From positions 1-64,000 of the forward strand of contig NMRB01001654.1 of the NCBI GenBank assembly GCA_002633025.1: 64,000 bases of DNA, in the 5' to 3' direction. Positions within the stretch are counted from its first letter, which is position 1, and every line of letters starts with the position of its first letter. Origin of the DNA: Notospermus geniculatus (lineage: Eukaryota; Nemertea; Pilidiophora; Heteronemertea; Lineidae). The notes under the pieces were generated by a model. It worked only from the letters and a program-made list of their open reading frames with translations. It did no database searches and was not told the origin of the DNA. Below are positions 1-10,572 of this stretch, in pieces. The position numbers and the translations under genes were made by a program.

Positions 1-598
1 ACATAATCAGCCTCCTTCTCTTTCACATGCCTAGAGAGTTATTGAAGGTTGTTTTCTACCGTTGTAGATAAGATGGGCTTATTCTACTGATGATTTGTTC
101 TGTGATACGAGATTCTGTGCGCCAAATAAGACACGTAGCCGTAAAAATATTCCTAAGACTGCAGCCGAATTGTCTTTCATGAGAATCTATCATTTCCTTT
201 GAACCCAGGTTACTGATGAGAAGACAGACGAGTACGTCCACTTTGCCGTGGATCAACCTCGTCCCAAATGTCGTATAGAGAAAATCGCGATGGATGCGCA
301 TGCGCAAATATGATATGTAGATCACTGATTCACTAGGGAGATGAGAGTTCAGGTAATCGCTAGTTATATTGTCAGTATAATGGTTTTCAACTTATCGGTG
401 TCAGGTGTGGCAATGTTCCTATTTTCTCTCGTTGTATGGCGAACGCTGCAAAACTTGAAGAAGGCCCAATCAGCCTTGTTCCCCTATTGAAGACTGGTCC
501 CTCTACCTGTTGATTGTACGGAAACACTGAGCTATGAGGAACACTAGAAAACATTACACCAGCACTCCTCACTCTCGTAGAAGAGCAACAAATAGATG
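1..598. other. Gene-free stretch
   Basis: No recognisable gene is visible. The open frames on both strands are under 90 codons and have no recognisable domain. The only notable site is the NRF1-type palindrome listed separately. Confidence 0.6.
295..306. promoter_or_regulatory. NRF1-type palindrome
   Basis: The 12 bases TGCGCATGCGCA match the palindromic consensus of nuclear respiratory factor 1 (YGCGCAYGCGCR) exactly. In animals such sites lie close to transcription starts of housekeeping genes. No other core-promoter signal or convincing first exon is seen next to it, so function is inferred only from the motif. Confidence 0.35.
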
Positions 599-782
599 AC
601 TATACACGCTTCCTATAATTGTGCTGCCCCCTTTTAATAGATTTCGAATCAACAGGAAGTGACGTAAATGGGGGATTTGCTGCTGCTGAGTTTGCATGGT
701 TGTCATGGCAGCCTCCTCCATCATGTCCATGTCCTCCCCCCTTTACGTCACTTCCTGTTGTTTTATAGGAAGCGTGTATAGT
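599..782. mobile_element. MITE-like foldback, 20-bp terminal inverted repeats
   Basis: The ends are perfect inverted repeats: actatacacgcttcctataa at the left and its reverse complement at 763-782. Inside these a second inverted block around caacaggaagtgacgtaaa is also mirrored. The left arm carries about 30 extra bases between the two blocks. There is no coding capacity. The architecture is that of a non-autonomous DNA transposon. The target duplication is unclear (possibly ATG), so the superfamily is not assigned. Confidence 0.75.
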
Positions 783-2338
783 ATGTCGTCTGCCGCATTG
801 ACAACCAGTTTTGTCGGTTGTCAAGGACATTGGAGATTCGTGTAAGAATATCACATTTTCCTTTCGATGAATTACAAAGAAAGTGAGTAACGGTACGAAC
901 AGCTGTCATCAAGTGAGCCAGGGTTCTATCATAAAAAACTACCGACTTCAGCAGAGTTGTTGGTCATTGTTGACAAGTGCGAGTCTGACCAAATAAAATG
1001 TCGTCACCAAGTTGGAGATCAACACCATCTAAAGTACGATGTGAACTTTGCCTTTTGATATAATGACACTTTTCAACAGTCGGAAACACTCTCGAACCCG
1101 CTGAGCCTTTTTTGTGTTGACGTTCATGATTACCATATTGACTTGACGTATTCTGAAGAAAGGGCACTCGTCAACTCGACACGTCGACGGTTCTATCAAC
1201 TCCCACCGCAAGCGATGTCCATGCAGTCTGCCCGCACCCAATTGCTATTCCTAGCAGACGTTTTATCAGCTTCACCCAAAGGGCCTAATTCGATTTCGCT
1301 CTGTCTCTTGTCCGATTGTAAACATTTACCGTCCGAATTCCCCACTCCAGATTTAATTTATGGCTTCTATGATACTCGGTCAGTGTGCAAATCGCTGAGA
1401 AAAGGGCCATTTTGGACCCTGTTAGGGATTATATTCTTTTCGTGTACGACAAACTCTACGTATTGGAATGGTAAATGAGGTCGCTGGTCGGTCGCAATGC
1501 GTTGGTAGTTCGATCCAGCCCCTTTCCGTGACGGGCCGGTAGGAGCCTCGCCGCAGATTCGAACACAACTTTGTCATTGCTTGGTCTTGTTCACGAAGCT
1601 CTCGTAACTTACGGGAGTGCGTAAACTATTGTTCATTTGTGGGCAACCAATGGGAATCCTAGCTCGATAGAGGGCAGCACACCGAAACCCGGTCCTAATA
1701 CAATGGCGCCTTTTCTGTGGGAAATTGATCAGGACCAGGATGTCAGTTTCATTTCAATAGTTTTAACCACTAGTGACACCTATTGAAAAAGTCGGCTAGG
1801 GTCCCCATTGTTCACTGTCACTGTGACAAAGGATTTGCGTGCCCCTAAAGTTACGAGGGCTTTGTGAATAAGGTCCCTGGCTTGCGGTGCCTTGCTTTCA
1901 TGAATGCGAGTGGACCGCATGCACCTAAAGTTGCTGCCCAGCAGGCGGTGCTGGAGTGAACCTTGTCACACACCTCATGTGGTCATCAGAAAGTTTTATC
2001 TCCTCCCGGCTGTTTCGACAGTGTTTTATAATATCATACCGGGCAGAACGACCATGTAATATTAGAAAAAACAGCAATAGTGATATTACAGCCAGTACCG
2101 TAGCCCGAGGTCATTTGACGGTTTGCAGAAAGATAATAACTCAAGTATGTTTGTTGTGTTGAGGGATATTATGAGATTGACGCTCTTATGGCGATAAGTG
2201 TCATGTCTTATGTGGAAGTCGAGAAGAAGTGGTTGAGTCCTTGGCGAACTTGTCTTAATGGGAGTGGCCTATTCAGGGAACACGGGCCTAGGACAACATT
2301 TATATCCATGACTTTACGAATGCGTAAATCTTTTGTAA
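783..2338. other. Gene-free stretch
   Basis: Open frames up to 111 codons (1143-1478, plus strand) have no recognisable domain. A degenerate B-box-like word (agttcgatcc) occurs near 1508 without an A box and is too weak to call a SINE. Confidence 0.5.
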
Positions 2339-2552
2339 AGCCCAGTTCACACTGCCACGATTCCGACCACGATGCCTCTACGAATCCTCTGAAATATTTT
2401 CGTAGAGGGATCGTGGCCTTAGTGTTACAATGGGTGCGGATTATCACGAAAAACAAGAAGTCTGTAGGAAGGCATCACGAAGCCTATAGGAACACCACGA
2501 AAGCATTTCGTAGAGGCATCGTGGTCGGAATCGTGGCAGTGTGAACTGGGCT
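2339..2552. mobile_element. MITE family M1, copy 1
   Basis: This is a 214-bp element with long terminal inverted repeats that begin agcccagttcacactgccac and continue through about 45 bp. The right end is the mirrored sequence ending in gtgaactgggct. It is flanked by TAA on the left and TTA on the right. AG...CT ends beside a TWA trinucleotide fit PIF/Harbinger-type MITEs. Open frames through it are by-products of the repeat, because the same peptide appears in copy 2. It is nearly identical to the copy at 3582-3795. Confidence 0.85.
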
Positions 2553-2555
2553 TTA

Positions 2556-3578
2556 GGGAGAGAGTGAACAACACATTGCCATCAAAATGGCACGATGTAG
2601 CTTTGAGATTGCTGATGACGTCACGATCACGTAACATTCTGGCGTTCAGTTCAAAATATCATGATAGCCCATCTTGCGACTGATCCTGCGTTCTCAGTTT
2701 TCTTCGTGTAAAAAAACATCTTTATCAGCAAATACAGAATTAATCAGGTAGGTGAGGAGAATGCTGTAGTTACAATCTCGTGAACATCTGGGGAATGACT
2801 ACCGGTTTTTGTGAGGTAATTTTGAGCTGTTTCGCCCTGTATGACTGTGAATAGGCCAAGGAGGTTTATCGGGCGGACCTCTTTTTGCGCCGCCATTACC
2901 GGTACATTATTTCACATTTCGCACAGCCATGCAGCGAACGCCGCGCAGCGAACACATGTGTAGCCTACGGTAGCAATATCAGGCCTGTTTTTTTACTGGA
3001 CATTGCGATGACCAAGAGTCTTCGGCTGAAAGTTCTCATAGAAACTGTGCCAATATACGCATAGGCCTAGGCCTATGCACTCATGACCGCGTACAAATTG
3101 CCCCGGCCGTGGTGGCCTTGTTATGTGGCTGTGCATCGTGTTTATAGAGATACACTGTTTCCTATGCAAATGAGGCCGCGGCCACTGTCTTGCCGGCGGC
3201 GGATCAGCTTGCTCATTTCATCTTTTCAGTTAAAATTATATCGTTCATGACGCAACAGCCGGGTGGACATTCCATGTTGGAAACGACAACGAAACCGAAG
3301 AACTAATTTTGGTGGACAAGGAAAGAGACCTATTGAATAGCCATCCTGATGGCCTTTCTTGAAATTCCGACAAAAAACTCTGAAATCTCCCTTTCATCAT
3401 ACTTTGTCATACTTTCTCGCCTACGACGGTGCGGAACAAAAATGCATTGTATGGAAAAGATGCGATAAAAATGGAGTAGGATAGGCCTACTTTCCGTTCC
3501 GCGTACTGCTCTGGCGAAAGGTGCGTTAACTTGCATTGAGTCCGAGGGCGTATCCTCTGATTCGCGAACCAAAACCTT
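2556..3578. other. Gene-free stretch between the two M1 MITEs
   Basis: No recognisable gene or RNA is seen. The longest open frame is 87 codons (3330-3593, minus), extends into the MITE and has no recognisable domain. Confidence 0.5.
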
Positions 3579-3581
3579 TAA

Positions 3582-3795
3582 AGCCCAGTTCACACTGCCA
3601 CGATTCCGACCACGATGTCTCTACGAATCCTCTGAAATATTTTCGTAGAGGGATCGTGGCCTTAGTGTTACAATGGGTGCGGATTATCACGAAAAACAAG
3701 AAGTCTGTAGGAAGGCATCACGAAGCCTATAGGAACACCACGAAAGCATTTCGTAGAGGCATCGTGGTCGGAATCGTGGCAGTGTGAACTGGGCT
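3582..3795. mobile_element. MITE family M1, copy 2
   Basis: This copy has the same 214-bp length and nearly the same sequence as 2339-2552. One difference noticed is gatgtctc here against gatgcctc there. It is flanked by TAA on both sides (3579-3581 and 3796-3798), a clean 3-bp TWA target duplication typical of PIF/Harbinger. The near identity over 214 bp points to recent movement or local duplication. The next element begins at its right edge. Confidence 0.88.
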
Positions 3796-3797
3796 TA

Positions 3798-3939
3798 AGC
3801 AAGGTTCATTGGCACACGGATCCGATCCGTTTCCAGTCCGTTTGCCCCTAGTTTTCCGGATACGACAACGCTGAAGTCCATTTGATAGATTTTTCACGGA
3901 CCTGAACCGGACCAATTCCGTGTGCCAATGAACCTTGCT
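3798..3939. mobile_element. MITE family M2, abutting M1
   Basis: This 142-bp element has terminal inverted repeats of about 23 bp that start agcaaggttcattggcacac and are mirrored at 3917-3939. TTA flanks both sides (3795-3797 and 3940-3942). The left TTA overlaps the right TAA target duplication of the M1 copy, so the two elements sit on one shared TTAA. It is non-coding. The TSD and AG...CT ends again suggest PIF/Harbinger. Confidence 0.82.
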
Positions 3940-3942
3940 TTA

Positions 3943-4672
3943 TATGCCGTGATTTTGCGGCCTGTGGTGCAGGCTTACCAAAAACACGACTAACTTTGTA
4001 CAAGACGGCTGTGGAATGAGCTACGTTGGTTCAACCAAAAATGGTTCAACCCATGCCGTCTTTCATCATTTGATCATGAACGTTTTGTAAGTTCTTATTA
4101 GTTTATGAGGCAGTCGTACATTTGATTTAGAAATTTGCTGTTGAGGCAAAATACGATGATGATTTTTGAATGCAGGCAATCTTATTTCGTTCCTCATATC
4201 TCCTCTACGCAGACCAGTAAAGTTATCCTGTTCGTTTCAGTTGACGAGTCAAGATTTTCGACGCGTGAGGTGAATGACCATCTGTTGTGACTCTCTCAGT
4301 TGGGGGAAACCTCCGCGGTGTTAACTAAACCTGACTCGTGATGCAGTTACAACAGTCAAGGTCAAAAGAAGAAAAGTCCTCACTGAAGACATGGAAAATA
4401 GTAGGAAATATAAATCTACCTTTAAACCCTGAAAACATTAGGCCTACAAATACATAATGCCCATTTCAGCTTTATTAATGTAGGCCCATCTGGTCGTCAC
4501 AGATTCTCAGTGTATAATATACCTCTATTTTTCTTCCTAACTGCAGTATTCATCACATGCAATAATATGTGTTGTCGCAAATCCATTTTTTTTCGGGTCA
4601 GGCGCCCTGCCAGGGCGCCCGCAGCATGAAACGATCCTGCTTGGTCATGCAGGGAGGGATAGGCACAACACG
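3943..4672. other. Gene-free stretch with a GC-rich hairpin
   Basis: No gene is seen. A compact hairpin, ggcgccctgccagggcgcc, lies near 4601-4619. Confidence 0.5.
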
Positions 4673-4823
4673 CAGGGCGGATCCAGGATTTGGGATAAGA
4701 GGGGGTGCCCTATGCTAGGAACATTGAATTTGCGCCAAATTCCAGAATTCCCCGGTGTTTTTACATATTTTGGGGCTAAAGGGGAGGCGCGCGCCCGGTG
4801 CGCCCCATCTTGACCCGCGCCTG
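4673..4823. mobile_element. Possible hAT-like MITE
   Basis: The segment begins cagggcggatccagg and ends gacccgcgcctg, which are imperfect inverted ends of CAGG...CCTG type, as in non-autonomous hAT elements of many animals. The interior is G-rich and non-coding. The flanks share acacg but not a full 8-bp target duplication. The call rests on end shape only. Confidence 0.4.
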
Positions 4824-5858
4824 ACACGGTACAGGGTGGGATATCCCTGCCTGGGAAGATGGTGTGGGTGCTACGGATTTCTTCATGAAACCAACCATGT
4901 AGCGATGTCGCAGTCGTTTACATCGACATCCGACAGGACTCACACCTTAGCTGGCCGTCAGTGATGTTGGCATGACACAGTGTCGACATCGTCAAAACAG
5001 TCACCGAGTGCGAATGTAATCTATGAATTTCTATTTATGATTGATGTTCTGTTGATATTCCCCTTATACCTTCTTAAAATTCGAATTGGCGGCTTTGTTG
5101 CGCGGGATTTGGAATGAGTTTCCGTATTATGTCAACAACAACCCCCAGTATTTACCATAAGCTACGTTTAATGAGGCAAACAACATAAGCATCGTTCGTA
5201 AACACGGCAGGTTATCTCTTGAAGCAATTTGTGAGCAGGGTATCATTCTTTCTGTTACATGTAAGTGCGCTTTCCAACACCTTAAAAGCCCAGAGTCTGT
5301 CTGTAAAGAAACTCAGAAATCACTTTCATCCCGCCGTGAGGATTATTATTTTTTTTATTTGAATGTTGTTCATTTATCATATTGAGAGTGAATTCCATTC
5401 CATCCGTCGTTACTATCTCACGAGCGATGATTGTTTGGTGAAAATCTGTTGAATCATACGACAGAGATGACAGGGATTAACAAAATCTACGCATACAATA
5501 CGTGCGTGGAATTGAAATGGAAAAATGATACGTGGATGTAGCTATTGTATAAAGAAGCTTAGAGAACCACGGATTGTTGATGGGCATTCGGTCCTGGCTC
5601 GCTACTAAATTTAGTTCCCTCGTCCGTGGGTAGCTGCAATCAGGACAATTAACCTGTCGGAAATCACGGCGGGCTGTTCATCATCTCTCTAAAATTCTTT
5701 TTCTTGTTTTTCCTTTTAGAACATTCATCATTAATATCATGATTCTGACATGCCTGAGAGGACGGGAGGATCTCACAGAATCTTGTCTTTGTCGAGCTCC
5801 AGATGGATTCAAGTCGTCGATCTGATTGCTTGAGTTTGTCACCAATCACCAATCCACC
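4824..5858. other. Gene-free stretch
   Basis: No gene, RNA or transposon ends were recognised. Open frames are under 70 codons. Confidence 0.5.
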
Positions 5859-5890
5859 AATAATCAATAATCAATAATCAATAATCAATC
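5859..5890 (+). repeat. Short 7-bp tandem repeat (AATAATC)n
   Basis: About four and a half copies of aataatc stand head to tail. It is a simple microsatellite. Confidence 0.85.
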
Positions 5891-5967
5891 ACCATGTGGT
5901 ATTGATACTGAACTTGGAAACAATCGGAAGAGTAGGCCTACAGTCAGGAGTCCTTCGACATAATAAT

Positions 5968-6119
5968 ACGGTGGTTTAGAAATCAAATGATAAACGTAAA
6001 CGTTAACGACAACGTTGTTTTTGCACCGAAAATGCAATATAAAATCTGCTTATGTATAGTATGAAAAATAACTTTGTCGTATAAAGTTTACATTTGTCGT
6101 TTGATTTCTAAACCTCCGT
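5968..6119. mobile_element. MITE family M3, copy 1
   Basis: The left arm around ggtttagaaatcaaatgata is mirrored by the right arm ending tttctaaacctccgt. Both arms continue inward through a shared block resembling acgacaaagttattttt. The same architecture recurs at 8731-8877. It is AT-rich and non-coding, with likely TA or TWA flanks. Confidence 0.75.
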
Positions 6120-6390
6120 AATATTGTGGGTTGGCCCTTTCCGTACCTTCTTCGGCTGCATCTTAGCCAAACCACCTGTCACGAACTGTCACACTTGTCC
6201 CCTGTCCTCCGAAGATTGTAAATGACTTGTAAAATGAGACCCTGTCTGGTAGCTGATGAGTTCATACATAAATATTGGCAACCTGCTCGATTTCTTATTC
6301 AGTATGATATGCAATTTTGTAACTTATAGAATAGTTTGACACCTGGCTGCAGAGGGGTTATTCACATCCGAAGGGTAGAAATAAAGTATC
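6120..6390. other. Gene-free stretch
   Basis: Nothing recognisable lies between the M3 MITE and the F1 foldback. Confidence 0.5.
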
Positions 6391-6516
6391 CGCATGTTAT
6401 TCTCCGATAGCAGAGATTTGGTCTCGCTCCTCTTCATACACTCGCACACAAAGTTTGTGTGAGTGGATGAAGAGGAGCGAGGTAAAGTAAAAACCTCTGC
6501 TGTGGGAGGATGCCGC
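6391..6516. repeat. Foldback family F1, copy 1
   Basis: This is a near-palindrome. The left arm contains ctcgctcctcttcatacact, and the right arm mirrors it as atgaagaggagcgag. An outer block around tagcagag is mirrored by ctctgctgtgggagg. Two further copies occur at 45073-45169 and 52418-52513. It is non-coding, probably a MITE whose ends are not fully resolved. Confidence 0.75.
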
Positions 6517-7472
6517 ATGTTTTGTGCGTTTCACTCTCCGTTCGGCAGTATTCCTTTGTTGTGCGAGCGGATTGTTCCGCTGTGTTACTCCGCACCCTTT
6601 CACACCCGTCTCCCTCCGCGGACAGCGTCCTCAACCTCTGGCATGAACTGAATCACTGTACGACAAATCGAAGTAAAATTGATCACTTAGCTTTTGAGTG
6701 ATAAGAACCGTGGAGACTTCCCTCCTTTTCGATCGGAGCCTATTATATGTAATTAGACCTGTGAGTGGTGCGCTACTTTAGAGTTGAGATAATTACCTGG
6801 ATTCAGGTATAATTATCTTCAGAGCAAGCGGTTTGATTTAAATTGTTTCAAGCCGCGGGGCTCTGACTGGGCTTCCGTTCAAAGAATACGGTAAATAATG
6901 GAGAATGTTGGTAGCTTTAACCCCGCCAAGTAACGGGGCCCTCTCGCACACATTGTAACGACCTTCACAAGGTTGGGTGCAGCTTGATGTATCTCATCCC
7001 AGACATGCCTCCAGCATCAACAGACATCTGAGACATTAATATGTTTTCAAACCCTTAATTTGTACAAGTTGATTTGATGAAGCTTAATTGATAACACAAC
7101 CAAGATGATTTCTAGGTCTTCAGCCCGTCGTTGCCTAAGGAATTGAGATGCAAAGATAGAGGTCAATACTTCGGCATAAGAGTGATAAATCATCGTACTG
7201 GCGTAAGGTTAATGACATCTGAAGGCTCATTGACCTAAAGTAAAGTTCCATTTGTTCCACATCGGAAAAGTTCCATTCCTTGCCGTGATTAAGTTTGGTA
7301 CCTTCTTGATCACGTGATAGTCTTTGACTCTCGAAAATGTTGACAATTTATTCTGCGCGCTTTCTTTCTGAATTACACCCTATAGGTAATGGTATGGTCC
7401 GATAGTCACCCACATCTGGCCGAATCGGGGACCTAGGCCTTAATAATTCATGCCGTCACTGGCTGTAGGCCT
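6517..7472. other. Gene-free stretch
   Basis: No gene is seen. A small AT-rich hairpin (agataattacctg mirrored by caggtataattatct) lies at about 6797-6829. Confidence 0.5.
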
Positions 7473-7567
7473 ATCACCAATGAAGAACAACAATGTGCCA
7501 ATGAAGAACAACAATGTGCCCATAGTTTTTTATCACCAATGAAGAGCAACAATGTGCCCATAGTTTT
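7473..7567 (+). repeat. Tandem repeat, about 35-bp unit, three copies
   Basis: The phrase caccaatgaagaacaacaat followed by gtgcccatagtttt appears three times. The first copy is cut after gtgcc. The third carries gagc for gaac. Confidence 0.85.
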
Positions 7568-8730
7568 GTAGGCCTAGTGCAAGTGTGAAGGGAAAGAATG
7601 TCCTAGGGAAAACTGTCCGGGGAACAAAATGTCCTATTGTTACATTCTAATCTCTGACAATTGGTTTCTATATACATGCCGCTTAATCCGTCATTCAACA
7701 ATAGAAGTGGACACTTTTTACAGGGGGACACTATTTACTGCTACACCGGGTACACTATACTGAATTCCTGTTTTCGGTACATGTAGTTTTATTTCATGTC
7801 TGGTCATGTTATTTCGCATGGCGTAGCTCCAGCGGCAAGACTTCAAATGAAAAAAATACCCAATAATTTTGAGACAGAATGACCACATACCGGTATCTTC
7901 TCTATAATACAGGAAATAAACTGTGATTGGGGCACTAAGATGATAATTGTTGGAGATTAGAATCAAAAGTAACATCCATGATACACCAATCCTGCCAGTC
8001 ATCTGTAAGATCAATGGCCACCTCGCTGCTAACATCGTGTCGTGTCTATCATCGTGAGTTTCTCTCTTTCGCGTGCATAGCAACAACCAGATCGTCATCG
8101 TGACAAGTGCTGTTTTAAACGACCGGAAGTGACTATTACGATTGCGGAAGAAACGTTTTGTGTCAAAAAGTAACATTTGATATTTTTCTCTTGTGATTTG
8201 AAGAGTTCACGTCGAGTTCTCTTCAGCTTCCTGTGGCTAGTTATTCTCGTAATCAGGTAGGTTCCTTCATCGTTTTCACGCTCGTCATTATGTTTTTTTC
8301 CATTTTGTGATCGACTTTCTCTTGATGTGGGATTGTTTTGTGGCTGTGGGAGTACAAGAAAACCAAAAATAACGGGTCGAGAAGCTATCTTTGTCTGTCT
8401 CCTAGTCACCTTCCTTCTTTGGTCTTAAAAACAGTCCAAATCCAAGCTGAACCCACCGATCGGTTACTCTATCAAACTTTCCTGACCAGTGTAAGAACAA
8501 TGAGTACATCAATGAAACAATCAATTTGAGGTACCCATAGTCGGAAGAGATCAAGGAGGTCATCAGTGTAATTTATTGGAAGGGTGTATATCGTTCTCTG
8601 ATATATTTGTTGACGGCTGTTTTCAGAGTCAGAAAAGACGTTCGCCATGCAGTGCGGCAAAAAGTTACTTCTGAATCAGTAGCCATATCATTCCCAGCAT
8701 GGTGCAGTGCGTGTTTCGTTGTTCATAATA
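7568..8730. other. Gene-free stretch holding a 152-codon frame of doubtful meaning
   Basis: The minus strand is open from 8176 to 7718 (152 codons with an ATG). I recognise no domain in it. There are some hydrophobic stretches, but composition is unremarkable and there is no second supporting feature. Frames of this length are expected by chance in a window of this size. Confidence 0.4.
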
Positions 8731-8877
8731 GGGAGTTTAAGAAATCAAACGATAAACGTTAACTTTACGACAACGTTATTTTTCGTACTGCGAATTCACG
8801 AGATTATATATTGCATTTTCGGTACAAAAATAACGTTGTCGTAAAGTTAACTTCTATCGTTTATTTCTTAAACTCCC
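8731..8877. mobile_element. MITE family M3, copy 2
   Basis: The ends are gggagtttaagaaatcaaac and the mirrored ttatttcttaaactccc. The arms continue inward through gttaactttacgacaacgtt. TA flanks both sides (8729-8730 and 8878-8879). The arms match the M3 copy at 5968-6119 well, while the loop differs. It is non-coding. Confidence 0.82.
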
Positions 8878-8879
8878 TA

Positions 8880-10212
8880 ATACGTCTTAGATTATAATTT
8901 CAAAATCACCAATAGTTCAGCCAGTCATTTGCCTCTAAATACTTTCCCGCTGATACTTTCGAATGGAGACAGATTGGAATGAAGACATTTTGCCCCAGTT
9001 GACTGCTGCGGGGTCTCCACCTAGTTGGGCCCTCAGGGTCTTCTAGGCTCTTACCATAAACCACGACAGTGATAGGAGGCATTCAGTCAAGTCCTTAATG
9101 ATTAGTTCATCTTCCAATAGTCACGTTGTAATTCCACATCGTTTAAGAATGCCCTCACCAGTCGTTAGTCTCGTCTCATTCGTTTTAAGTACTAGATCGC
9201 CTGGAGCCGAACTAGATCGAATGGTTGGACAATTAACATGGTTCGGCTGGTTTGCATTTTGACAGAAAATGATATTCCCTGAAGACACGGAGTGGCGATA
9301 ATGACTGGTCATATTACTATAGTAATTCCATTTCCCGTTAGGGTTTCTTAATATTAGCTCCGATGACGGGCAATTGGAAGAAGATGCCACAAGTATTACA
9401 TTTCCTCAGACGCTATCTCCTCTTTTATTCACATTTTTTCAGTCGACATTGTTTTTGGGTATCGTGTACTATACGTCCGACCAGGAGGACGTCCATATCA
9501 CTAATAGATGGCGCAACTATAGGTGCAGTGCTGCCAACTATTGACAATATGCCCTCCATTTCTTACGCTTCGCACGGTCACGGAGCAATTTTTTTCTAAA
9601 CAAACTTCATTTTATCATTGGTCGATCGCCATCTAGCGTTGGGATGAAAACAAACCCAACCTTCATCAAACATGGCTGATATTATGATCCCCTAACGGCA
9701 TGAACCACACCAATCTACGATTATGACTTATTCAAATTTGAAGAAACGTGAGCCACCAGAGCAGAAGCCAAACAGAATCTTAATTAAATCAGAACGACTA
9801 CAATTTAAACAAAACTCGCTTACTTTAATTGCCCTGGCGTACTTGATTTCTCTTGGGAACATGCGGCACGGATTTGTCATGATAGGCCACTATCAATCTT
9901 TGATTAACGAATTGACTTAAATTTCATTGGCATAAGAAAGTGCAAAATCTACATTTTTATGAATTTATAGCCATGTTTAATAGGGGAAATCGCACTATAT
10001 GGATATCGGTTTGCTGTTAATTCACGGAGTAGGATTTCAGATGATCATTTCCAACGGCTGTTTGCTTTCGTTGCGCTCAGGAGGAAGATCTTTGGAGTTT
10101 TTTGGTCGTTTTCGGTCCGGTGTTTTTTCTGGCTGTAATCAAAGTGCTGTTATTGGTTATTTGGAGAACGTCGATGTCATTTTGTTGTTCTGGTGAGAAA
10201 TTCTGTCAGCTA
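8880..10212. other. Gene-free stretch
   Basis: No gene or RNA is recognised. Open frames are under 90 codons. Confidence 0.5.
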
Positions 10213-10418
10213 AAGGCCTCTATACACTGAATGACAAAAGTCAAAAATAGTCGCTACAATTGTCCGTTCCAAAATACTTTCTGTGGAAACGTTCCATAAA
10301 TGTTAAAATCTTCTGACACTTTTGTGGAGTATTTCAACATGTCGCCAGATCAAGTGTTGTCGAACTGACCATAGCAGCGACTAATTTCGATTTTTGTCAT
10401 TCAGTGTATAAAGGCCTT
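10213..10418. mobile_element. MITE family M4
   Basis: The terminal inverted repeats read aaggcctctatacactgaat at the left and its mirror attcagtgtataaaggcctt at the right, with one mismatch. A second mirrored block follows around aaaaatagtcgct. TA flanks both ends (10211-10212 and 10419-10420). It is about 206 bp and non-coding. TA flanks fit Tc1/mariner. A TWA reading would fit PIF/Harbinger but gives TAA against TTA. Confidence 0.8.
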
Positions 10419-10434
10419 TACGAAGGTCTGCAAT

Positions 10435-10572
10435 AGGTGTCACTACGGCCCAATTCAATGCGCGGACGCATTCATTCCTCATCAGCACCAATCAAGAGAA
10501 GTTTCTTTTGTATTGGTCCGCTAGAGCTATACTGCCATCTTTTGGCAATACGCGCGACTGACTGCTCCTATT
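10435..10572. repeat. Dispersed repeat family R1, copy 1
   Basis: The segment from aggtgtcacta, through cccaattcaatgc and tttggtccgcta-like words, to gactgactgctcctatt is shared in the same order and orientation with 19191-19335. The left terminal repeat seen in copy 2 is shortened here. It is non-coding. Confidence 0.7.

Noticed and set aside
365-565. Repeat pair with 21355-21525 based on ggaaacact and ggaacact words
   Set aside because: Only a few dozen bases resemble each other and the order upstream differs. It may be chance.
1480-1560. tRNA or SINE at agttcgatcc
   Set aside because: The B box is imperfect and no A box is visible.
2188-2544. 118-codon plus-strand frame as a gene
   Set aside because: Most of it translates the M1 MITE. 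The same peptide appears at 3536-3787 in the second MITE copy.
7718-8176. 152-codon minus-strand frame as a gene
   Set aside because: No domain and no supporting signal. Several stop-free runs of this size are expected by chance in 128 kb of strand.
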